Assembly: GCA_030141605.1 (NCBI GenBank)
Contig: JAQGDQ010000046.1
Coordinates: forward strand, 248,001-312,000
Direction of reading: 5' to 3'
DNA: 64,000 nt
Source of the DNA: Tubiluchus corallicola
Lineage: Eukaryota; Priapulida; Priapulimorpha; Priapulimorphida; Tubiluchidae
Shown: positions 12,401 to 24,400 of the stretch, in pieces
Layout: each line of letters begins with the position of its first letter
Position numbering within the stretch: the first letter of the stretch is position 1
The notes under the pieces: generated by a model
What the model saw: the letters and a program-made list of their open reading frames with translations, nothing else
What the model was told of the DNA's origin: nothing
Database searches by the model: none
Position numbers and translations under genes: made by a program

Positions 12401-15400
12401 CATGCCAATGAAGTGCAGTTTTTCATAATGAGTATGAACACAAAAACACTGCACCAGTAATTGCAAAATGTTATACTAATAAATTGCTTAACTAAAATTT
12501 GTTGTTAACCACTAAAATTGACTAAATAGATTATGCTCGACCGTGATTAACTGAGATAAGAAGAAATGCTTTTAAAAAAAGCTTTGTAACCATTCTAACT
12601 CTTTTAAACGGAACAGAAACAAGGTTTGTAAATTAATCTAGGTTATAACTACAGCAAATTAAATTAAAATGTTTACAGATATATCATAATACAACATAAT
12701 GTGTTTTATTATTAGTGATGAAAATTATTAAACAACTACTTTGCTGTTGTTTAGCTGATGGGCTTTGCACCCTATTCGACAATTCAACTTCCACCATTCC
12801 TGTCTCAAGTCTCACAGCTGTTGACGTGGGAGTCGTAGCAGTGATCTGGATACCCTAGAAAGATTTGCAATCAGTGCTACAGTTGCAAGAAAATGTTAAA
12901 CCTGCCCTAATAATAGCATGCAATAAGTAAAATGATCCAAACTGAAATAAAAAATAAATTAAAATTACAAATTTGCCACACCAGTAAAATCAAGGGTTCC
13001 CAGTCACCAGCGGTTTTTGAGTTTATTTCTTCTACACAATTCGGCAGACTGCAAACTGGAATCCAGCATTCAAATGCAGGGCCTACTCATACCATTGCTT
13101 ATATCGTGAGTGGAGGCTTACTCTATAGCAGACATCCTTCTAAGATGAGCCACTAAACTCACCAAAGTAGCTCAGCTATGGTCAGATCTATATGCATTTG
13201 TTATGTAGTGACGAACCCAGACAGCGACGAGCCATTGACGCAAAATATGAGTGCATTCATTTGACCTTGAATTAACATTCTTACATCATTATATGGTATA
13301 AGTGCAGTAGTAATGATTATTAGACTGGTTAATTTGCTCCTAGTAATAGCTGCATGTGTTACTACAAGAAGCCATTTAAGATTCCGGTCCATGAGGTCTC
13401 GAAACCAGTAAAGCTCAGTAACTTGATGACTGCTTATTCTTATGCACTGAGTTGCTCAGCACCAGCACAATTAGATAGCTACATGTTCTTCATTTGTGGT
13501 TCCTTTGGAAAAAGACTGTAGTAAATAAACTTTTTTAGTTAAATGAGAAAAAAGATAATTATATAAAATCTGTATATGTAATAGTTTACATCCAAAAGTA
13601 CTAAAGGAATTCTAATGCTTTGAATTATTGCCGATTAGTTGGTTTGTTGTACACGAGTTAGTGGGTTACTATGATCAATATATATTATAGTTTTCACAAG
13701 GTTAAGTTTATCTATCATTTATCACATGATTCAGAGTAAACAAATCTATCGACAAACATTTGAACTTTTCATCTTGTGAAATAGTTTATGCATTTATATA
13801 GTTAAACACATATTTTTAGTTTACGCTAAATAGTAAATAGTTCTAAGGCTGCATTTATTAGATCATTCTACTACCAATTTAAATACCAACCTTTAAATGG
13901 AATATTACTGAATAGAGCAAGCGAGTCGGTCGATTCTCCTCAGCTTGTAGTGATATGATGCTTAAATCACTGAATACGGATACTGGCTGGTCGGCACCAG
14001 AAACTTTTTGCACAACCTCGTTGATCTCCTACAAAATAAAAGAAAAAATAGTCTAGAGCTCTAGATAAAGTAATTGCTAACAAGAATAAGGATTATCTTG
14101 CTATTAAATCTTAGTCTTACCAATGAACTTAGAATCCTTGTGTGCAAGAATAAAAATAATTTTCTTCCATTGCCTTATTCAAAACTATAAACTTATAAGC
14201 AATGTAAATTTGTTTGGAAGCAGTGCATAAGTGTTTACTTAAATTATCTGGTCCTCTTACATACAAAAGTGACTTTGAAGCCTTTAACTTTTCACTAGTG
14301 AAATGCAGCAAAACATTTTGCACAATACAGTAAGTCTTCACTTAATGATGCTAATGCAATGTGTTGTTAAGCGAAACATCGCTAAATGAAACATTGTTTT
14401 ACATAACAAACAATGCAAAAGCATTCAGTTGTGTTCCAGGAGCGGGGAGAATACCACTGAACGTGGCTACGTTAAAAGGTTCAGTTATCTTGCAGAAGAA
14501 AAATCAATAACGTTTGGCTCAAAAATAAAACACTATACATGGGTTATTGCTTACAGTTCTACAGCATTTGTTTAATTAAAATGTTACAGTGAACTGTATA
14601 AACAACTGTGTATAGGCAAAATTCAAATCTGAAACATGGCCTCCTCTTCTTCAGTCATTTTTTCCTCTTCCTGCTTTTCTTTCTTTTGTTTTTTATAAAA
14701 ATAATCCATTGTGGGTTGTTTCGATTTTTTTTGTTTTTCTGCTAACACTGCTTGAAGGCATTGCATTGCATCCGCTACATCCCGCTTCACTTTTGAGTTC
14801 CGTTCTAGGTCACTGTCATTTTCACATAAAACATGAAGCCCAGTATCAATGTATTTAAAAACTTCATTAAGAAGCGCTGTGGTTAATTTGTTCTGAAGTT
14901 TAGGAGACGAGTCGTTACCTACTTGCAAAATAACTTGTTGTTTGTGTAATTCGTGTAACTCTTCATTAGTCTGTTCTTCAGCATGAGATTCCAGCACTTC
15001 TATGTCATGCTCTTCCAAGTCATTGAAACCTGTGGCTTTTGCAATTTGCAGCGTCTCTTCACTGACAGAAAGAACCAACTCTGCTTGTTCTGTTTTTGTC
15101 ACAATTACGCCACACTTATGCATTCAGCAGTAATAAAGGATGCTATAGTATTTGGTGTCAGAAAAATTACTTTTGCAAAATTACTTTTACATTGTCACAA
15201 ACATCATCGAGATTTGTTGGATGTGGAGGCTTTCTGTCAACAAGCAAGAGTTTTGAAATCTATGTTTTGCTGAGAGAATTCTTTCCATGCAGGGATAGCA
15301 TGCTCGGTCAGCCATTCGATGAAACTTTTACCTGTTATCTATGCTCTCTTGTTACGTTTAAAAATGACAGGCAGGCAGTCTTTTGTATAACCCTTCAGTG

Positions 15401-18400
15401 CTCATGGATTGACAGAGTGACAAACCAGTAATGGCTTCATTTTCATATCACCTGCTGCGTTACCGCCCAATAGCAATGTGAATCTGTTTTGTTTTTCTCT
15501 GCTTTGAAACCTGGTGCTGACCTTTCTTCCTGCAATATATAATTGCATGCTGGCATTCTTTTCCAAAAGAGTCCTGTTTGATCGACGTTAAAAATTTGTT
15601 TGCTTGAATAACCACCGTCTGTGATTATAGTCTTGAGTGTTTCTGCAAATTTCTCTGCCGCTTCATCATCTGCGCAGGCTGCTTCCCCGGTAATTTCAAT
15701 GTTTTGATAATGGTAACTTTTTTTAAACCTCTGAAACCATCCTGGACTTGCAGTAAATGTTTCTTCCTGTGAACCTTCACACTCCTTAGTTTTTATGTCA
15801 TTATATAAAGTTAAAGCCTTAGCTTGAATCATGCGCAAGCTTAGAGGCATACTACACTGACTCTGATCGACAATCCACATAGACAAAAGCTGCTCTGCTT
15901 TTTCGATTGTGGCAGGTAAAATTCAAATGAGGTGATCACAGCAATTAACCATGCAACATGAAAGAGTTTTATCAGCTGAAACACTTGCATTTTATCAAGA
16001 AGAATTTTATCTAACCGTGGGAAAGCAATGAATTATCGTGGTCTGCCTATAGCTGTAGCTGGTGTCTGCTGTCAGTTTGGTTGTGTCACGGTGATCTGGG
16101 TTAAGTGGCAGGCTTCTTGACAGAATACAAGCACAGTAAATAAGATTTTAGTGATTAAAGTAAGGCAAAAAAATGGTCGTTAAAACGAAACATGCAATGT
16201 TAAGTGAAAAAAGGTGTCAAATGATTAGCGTCATTAAAACGAAACGTCTCTCTGAGGTAGCAAGGACTTACTGTAATGTCAAACCCACGTGTGATCTAAT
16301 AGCCTTACGTTTTCCAGGGAAGTTAATGCAGACATACTAACATTAAACGTAGGCTATATGTCAATGTACATTGTACAAGAACTTGTATTTTAAAATTTAT
16401 TGAATTTATATACAATTTATGTAGAATTTTCCGATTTGCACGACAACACAATTACGTTTGAAGCAATATTTTAGCACTGACTACTTGAAAAAAATATTAG
16501 GGTGTACAAAGAATAAACTAGACATTCACTCTTCTGTGTATGCCATTATTTCATCCATCCATGAATAAATAAAAGCCATACACTAACAAACTTGTAGTAG
16601 CTAATAAATGCTTATTACTTACTTTCATAAAAACCTTTTGAACAAAAACCAGATGGTTTAGTAAATCAGTTGTCAGACTGTGTTCAAATGACCCAATCTC
16701 TGCCACAACATGTAAATAATTTCCCTCTCTAAGAACCATGCCATCCACTAAGGTTGACTGCTCGATCGTAATGCTTTCTGGTATGCGATAATCTCCACTA
16801 AAGAACATCGGTGGGAGATCGATTATGGCTGAAGTCGGCATTGAAGAATCAATGGCTGACACTGGTACCTAAAAACACAAGTAAATAAAACTACAAAACC
16901 ATATTGAAACAAGCTAGGTCTGCCTTGGTTTGTGTGTGCATGCATGTAGAGAGAGATGCAGAAAATTATAAACTCAACTCCCACTGGTGAGTGTATTCAG
17001 ATATAAAAATGTATGACTAGTAGCAAATGCACATTGTAAGTGGCTCTCAACGACTATGTACTGCTAGGTTGAGATCTCAGACTAGCTCTGCTATGCTGAA
17101 GGCAATGCTCAAATGGTATGTGCATGTGCCCAGAAAGTACAAGATCTGGATTCAGATTGTAATTGACTTCAGCTACTTGGCTATTTGGCTTATTGTTGTA
17201 AAAACGATGTCTTTCTTAATGTGCATGCTTGCGTAGTAAGTGTGAACCTAATCTACAAAATAGGCTTTTGTCTATGTGTCTGCCTATCTGGTAATTATCA
17301 CTGATGTAGGGGACTGAAACGCAATAATTTAAACTGATACCAAAAATTAAGATTAGAACATCCTTACCAAGATTTGGTATGTCTGACTGTCTGTTCAAGA
17401 TATAGTTCTGCGTGACATACAGAGCACGGAATACTATGTATAATGTCTGAGACGCGTCTTCCGTGCATGACAGACATAAATTTTTACATTAATCAAGATT
17501 GCAGAAATTACTAATGTACTAGTTACTCTTTGAAAGAGTAACCTTTAATTTATTTTAAGAGATGATAATCAACACCTCACGTACTTAACACACATTAATG
17601 TATATCAAAAGCGACAAAAGCACTATATCATTAATGCGGAAATGAACAATTTCATGTAACCTACCTTAGAATTAAACGATAACTTGTGGTTTGGTAAATT
17701 CACAACAAATTTGGCTTTGCTTCCCGTAACACCTGAACTGGTAATTTTTTCCATCTGAAATTAGAAAACTGTGATAGCAAGAAAATCCTTTAAATGAATA
17801 TGAGCAAATTAGTTGAAATAGGAAGCACAAATATTCTCTATATTATTATACCTTGTACTGTGATTTAAGCGATGGCAGTAGTGCGGCGCTAATTGCTAAA
17901 CCTTCTAATGTAATGCAGAAGCGTATCACCAATGATTTTTGAGCTTTGGCTCGCTGAGCAGACCTTGACGAAGACATTTTCTTCGTCCTGTATTTTGGAA
18001 AGTGAGTACTAGAAGACAGCACTTCCTCAGCGTGGTCCGTAGCACTGGAAACAGTGGTTACACTGGTTCTTAAAAAAATTATAATAAAAATAGTATAGAA
18101 TAATAGAAAGAATATGACAAAATGACAAAAAGCATGAAAAACATATAATAAATTGACTGTGGCACAGCTGAGCCTGAAAAATCAAAAGAAACAAATGTTT
18201 TTAATTAAAAGCAACAATAAAAATTAGAACTGAGTAGTAATTCTCAAACGACAAATGAAGCATTAATGTGCAAATCAGCAAGAAACTACTGACTTTTTAA
18301 TACGTATATAAGCATTTAAATGGTGCATAAATAAGTCATTTCATACTACATGTATATTTATTATTATCTGCAGTTATATTGTTATCTAAGACCAGAACGC

Positions 18401-21400
18401 AGGTTACCTTGTTTATGATCAAGGATAGTCCTCTAAAAAGAACAATTAAATTGGCAAATGTATCTTAAGCAAAAGGTCTCAGATGATTTATTTACAAATC
18501 AGATCCAGTATCACTTAACTTTGCATGCAAGCTAGCATACACCTACTTTTCCAGGTTCATCAAAAAAGGTGTGCCAAATAATATTTCTTTAAACTTTCAG
18601 GCAAATTTATGTTACACTCAGGAAAGAACCTGAAGCTATAGTATTAAAAAATAAAATAGTTTACATGTGTGATGAGTAAGCAGCAAGCCTGGCAGTACAA
18701 AAATGGTACGTAGTATTTTTCTCTAATTTCTCAAAACTGTTATGAGTTTAAAAACAAGGAAATGTGTCCAGTGTTGTAGCTTTTAGTAGATTTTTTGGCT
18801 TTTCTTACTTTTTGCAAATCAAATTGACACATTACAATATTGTCGTTACAAATATAACAGCTGTATTGTTACAACTAAGAATTATGTGCAAGGTTTCCTA
18901 ATAAATTTTGTAATTTTTATGCTAAGCATACCTAGATTTGGTTGATGGCCTGCGGAATTCCTGCAGAGTTGAAGACAACCGCTTACTCCCACGAGTCATC
19001 ATCCCGTGCAAAACTACCGGATGCTGCGGAATGTCGAAGTTCAGCATGCCAAATGAAACTGTAGCAAAGTTCCTCGTTTTAGTTCTACGAGTGATGGACG
19101 AAAAAATTCCGTCAGATTTCTTTAAACCCACGCTCACTACTGTCCTGTTAAAAAACAGTTATACACAAATAAGACATTAGCTTTGCAACAACATTGACTA
19201 CAACTCGTTAACTACCACCTGTTTCGATAGTGCCACACTGTAAAGTTCTGTACTGTAGTTTCTTGTGTGCCCTGCAACATTGCCATTTAACTATGCTGAA
19301 CTCTACATGAAACCATATATCACAGGAAGTTGATCTTTTTTACGAAAATGTGCAGAATTTTTGTAGATAATGGTATAAATTACTTTGCTCAGTTAGAGGA
19401 CTTCCCTGGCAAATAGGGGAGTCCGGGTGGGGCAGCCCACTTTTTACAAAGTACAAAACAGACTGATAGCCCTCCTGCAATGATTGATGTCAGCACTCAA
19501 AGGTTAAAAATGGTCACCTGATCAAAAAGCTGCATGGTGCACTCAGAAGAACTAGTAGTGTACGGTAAAATCATTAGTGTACAGTTATTTTACAAAATCG
19601 ATGGAAATATTGTGTCAGAACAAGTGCCTTGAACTTTTGAGAAAAACGATAGTGAAATCAGGCTTTGAGATAAGGATAGCACAAATGAATATGATAAAAT
19701 GTATTGTATAACTATAACGAACTAAAAGCATTCTTACTGTAAGTTAGGCACTGTGCCCTCAAAAAGTACAACAACAATATTTCCAATGTGACCACTGACA
19801 GAGGATTCAGTTATTTTTCTTCTAGGGAAACCTAAAAAAATAACCAGTTCTTATACGAATACATAATGCAATCTTCAAACAAATAATGCAGATGTGTTTT
19901 ATGCAAGTTTTCCTCACAGACTTACAGTTGTCTATAACATTTAAAAAACTTAGCAAATCTTTCCAAGTAACACCATGATGATTTTATACGTCATACCTAG
20001 AATGCTTTAAATTACATTTAATTCAACAATTTCTCATGTGCACTGATAGTATAACACTAAAACAAATACAGAAAGATAGAGCGTTCATGATTTTTATCAT
20101 TCATTCTTGGTTAAAATATAAAGGAAAATTTTTCTTAGTAAATTCCATAACTTGTGTAATTAAAAAGTTCATTACTAAATTTTTTATTCTACCAAGTAAG
20201 ATCATTTAAAAAACTCAGAACAGAAAAATGCTAGCCAAAAATGTACATCTTTAAATTTAGAAATGATTCTTCTAGGTAACTTTAATACTTGTGTGTTTAA
20301 TGACAATTACTAATCTTGATTTTACATTCAATGCCCTATTCAAAAAACCTTTTTTCAAGAAATGTTAGATTTTTGTACTGAAAATTTAATAAAATTTATT
20401 ATATAGAGGTTGTTTATGAAATGGATATTGTTCTTGTTATAAAGAAGTTAAAAACTTTACCACCTTTTTTCAAGTTTTCATGGCTCGCAGTATAATATAT
20501 GTTATAACCCATAGTTAAATTCAAGTTTATTTTGCTATGTAAATTTATCTAGTGTCAAAATTTTGCAACAATATAGTAGTTTTACAATTTGAACTGTGCA
20601 AGTTCATTGCAGAGTCAATTTCTTTGAAATGCTGTTTTGACAAAGTAAATAGTAATAGTGACGTCAGATTATTATAGTACCTACCTCTAGTTCGCTCCTT
20701 ATGTGTATAAAAAGCATGAATGTTTGCAATTTCAGATTCCAGTTTGAGTCCACTAAGAGTAGCGAGCAATTTTGTTCGTTTGACCCTGGCAACACCCACT
20801 AGAACAAATGGTATATTCTCGTGGGCTGCAAAAATAACACAAATTCCATTTGAAAAATTACACTATAAAATTTGTTTAATAAGCATATTAAGAGCACCTG
20901 CACATGCATACATGCACACAAGCAAACAGAGAGTTAAAAAAACTGTACATAAATGCTGTGAAAAAAATAGGAATGCGAATATGTGCAAGATATGATTCAT
21001 ATTACATTTACCGTATTTATTCGAGTATAACGCGCACACGTGTATAACACGCACCCCCAATTTTCGATTAAAAATCGGCATAAAATTTTGTTTCACTTTT
21101 TCTTGGCTCGGACCAAGTATTGTAAGTGACAAACATTGTTGAACAACTCCAGTCTCTAACATTCGCGCGTTATACTCGAAAAAATACGGTACAAATATTT
21201 ATCTATTCATAAATGACATTATTTTGTGGTTTGGAACTCGGTTTATAATGAAAAGTGAAAGTTATGACTTTTGTAGCTTTTTACTATACTATAATTACAT
21301 CAAAACTGCTAATAGGGAGTGATTTTTGCTCAGTGTAATGTTACCATGGTCTAAGTTTAAGTGACAGAAATAATAATAATCAACTAATGGTAATTTTACA

Positions 21401-24400
21401 CTACACAGATTAGTAGTTTATAACGATACCAAGTAAATTTATAATGAAATCGATTCGTTATGTTCAGTGCAATAATTTATTTTTATAATACGTAAATAGA
21501 TAAATAAAAAGAAAAAGCTACATAAAAAAGTAACAAAACATCTATCAAAAATACGAACCTCGAAGAACAGCCTTTTCCCCAGGTGTATCAGTTACATCAA
21601 ATTTTGTTGTGTCAGTTACCGCACTCATGTCAATACGTGTCTCCCCAACAGCTAAAACACAAGCAAAATATAATCTGTTTAACATGAAGCAGTAAAATCA
21701 ATTCATGAAATATTTTCACATTTTGTTTTACTACATTCCAACAACAAAAATATGGGTGAATTGCTAAATTTAACAAGAAAAAAACATTACAAAAAATCAT
21801 TACAGTTCATGCCACAAAAGAACCACTGTATCAAACTAGTTCAAAGCACAAACAAATTTTTTCATCTTTATTAATATCACAAAAACTCGTACAGTTCCCA
21901 CAATTTCTACAAGGTTATTCATAGAAAGTGCTAATTAGTGCTATGAAGTGTATTTGTGTCATGTGATTGTGCTAATTCATGCCAAAAACAAAACAACAGT
22001 TCATGCATACCATTTTGTTGCAAGCAAATGCCATAACAATTATTAATAAAAATATATTTTCTAGCAATATAAATAATAGCAAATGGGCAAGGGAAATTAT
22101 TTCTGTCCATAAAGCAGGGCCAATATCATGACCAACAATTCTACAGTGAATATTTTAACTTAACAGTGTGACTATTTTATTTGTAAAATGCAGGGGCATT
22201 AAATATGCTGTTTTATTAGCTATGGCAACTATTCTTTCTTGTGATTTAAAAATTATGAGCGTTCAACTAAAAGCAATACTAATGGGTGGGCAGCAAAAAG
22301 TGTAATTTAGAATAAGTGCACTGTCACCAAAGCATTTGTTTTGCACTGTCACCATGGCAATGGACAGAAACTTCCTACCTGTGCTATCGTATACAAAATC
22401 CTTTTCACACGTACTGTCATTGAGCCAATATCTGGTTCTAGTTTCGTCCGAAAATTTAAGTTCAGAACCTGCAATAGTTATTAGTAGAGCAACAACAACA
22501 ATGACAACCGTAACAGTGATGGCGGTGCCAGTGACTACTAGACGACAGTGCACAGATAGTAGAATGAAGAGCTAAAGAAACAACAATGTATAACAATGAC
22601 AAAAATAACAGTGGGGTTATAATGACAATGATCGCAGCTACAACAACAACGAACAATGATCCCATAATGATAGCCAACAATAGAAAAAACAACAGCTATA
22701 GTCGGTTAATTCTAGATTGTATTCAAAATATAATAATAGTTCAATAATAAGATTGTAATTCACTGTTGCATTAGACATTCACATAAAATTAGTGTGATGA
22801 TAACAAAGAACTGACAAGTGCTGATAAAATTCCATGCTCGTGCAGATTTGAAAATGAAAAAGATAGTTAACGAAGAAAGAATGAAGGCATGACTGGAATG
22901 CCATAAATATTCAAGCACAAAAATGCAAAAGTTATAATAGCAATGGACTAGCTGAACATAAGTGAAAAAGTTCCGTTGGCGCAGGCATTTAAAATTTAGA
23001 AAGCTCATAGAAAAAAAATTGATGAAAAACTTGTTTAGAAACAACAAAAGTGCAAACTAATTCAATTTCAAAGAACAATTCCTCACAATTTGTAATTTAT
23101 GCATCAATTAAATACACTTCAACACAATTCATTTGTTGTTACAGGACTTTGAATTTTAAAAGCATACTATTTATCTACTTGTAAAAACCTTGCTTGTAAA
23201 AAACACAGTATAAATTACATTACGATCTGCCCATCTCCACAACACCAGACTTACTTTCTTCTTTCTCCGCCTCAGAGTCATCATCATCTACAAGCAACTC
23301 ATATTTTCCAGCAGAAACGCTACCCCGTGGCTGCTTGGAGATCAACTTTGTGGGAGACTCTGAAGCATCACCTTTCAGACTGCTTCTGGTCCTAGTTCTT
23401 GGAGACCTGGAGCAAAACAACATAATTTGAATGCTGCATGAGCTTCAGGCTCTATTTTACAAAGCACTACATCACACCGTTTTATAAAAAGGGCCACAAG
23501 TTGGTCCAAGTAATGTGAAAAAACACAAGTGTTGGGAGCTAGTAGATTTTTATGGTGGGGGTGCAACTCTTTACCTCCCAAGTCATCCACAAATCTGACT
23601 ACCCTGTCGCATCATCTTTTATTCACAATAAAAGGGTTGTGCAACATATGTGGGCGGTTGTTGTCCTACAATTTTCCAGAGGGCAACAAGGCATATGAAC
23701 CAAAAATTTCAACGACACAAGTATAATTACTATGTCTTTAGAGAGGTTGCAATGTCGAAGGGCTCACTTGAAAAACCAGCGGGTCTAAGGCTTGATGTTA
23801 CGTTTTACGGGGGTTTACTTAGGCATTATGGTTTTCCATGTTGACCATGACATACATAGATTCCAAACATTCCAACAACAAAATCTCATATGAAATGGAG
23901 GAAAAGATTATGATTATGTTTACTATTTTTATTCACTTTTTACTCTGTTTAGATAAATTAGAACAGGTTGTATTTTCAATAATAGTTTCGCGTAAAGGCA
24001 GTTAATAATAATAACAACAATGACAAAGTGAAAAGAAAACAAAATGTCTACTTATCAGTTAACCCTTCCCCTGAGAGGACAAGGACATAGGATAGGAGTC
24101 CGCGGACATAGCTCACTCCAGTCAGTCACAGCAACACGTCAACGACTTCAAGTCTATGGCCATAACAATCAACGGTGATGACTCCGGCTGCAGCACCAAT
24201 CAAACATGAACTAAGGAATGGCTCACAAGTCTTTGTGGTTGACTCAGGATACGTCCACAATCCACAACATCTGGACACTGGTGGCTAGTCACGCCTCTCT
24301 ATGTAGTTTAGAATAGGGCACATCGTAGAGAGTTCCAACATCTCATCAGTGCGAATAAAGCTCCATCCACAACATCAAAACTGAAGTAGTTTGGTATCAT

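Larger units (their letters stand above)
18069..20684. other. Introns 36, 37 and 38 of BLTP1
   Basis: Non-coding apart from exons 37 and 38. No mobile element termini found. Slight GC enrichment near 19410-19440 only. Confidence 0.5.

Noticed and set aside
13160-13420. tRNA-derived SINE (strings like TAGCTCAGCTATGGTCAG and GGTTTCGAGACC)
   Set aside because: The A-box and B-box-like strings are in opposite orientations, there is no tail, and no second copy is seen.
22379-22468. Alternative reading of exon 34 in phase 0 (resembles an RTKLEPDIGSMTVRVKRI string of family flavour)
   Set aside because: It cannot be joined in frame to exons 33 or 35; the phase-1 reading closes on both sides, and the true counterpart of that motif is exon 36.
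22336-22692. Overlapping open frames on both strands near exon 34
   Set aside because: They arise from the ACA-rich low-complexity tract.
22790-22830. C/D snoRNA (GTGATGA...CTGA)
   Set aside because: Wrong strand for the host intron, boxes too close together, and no terminal stem.
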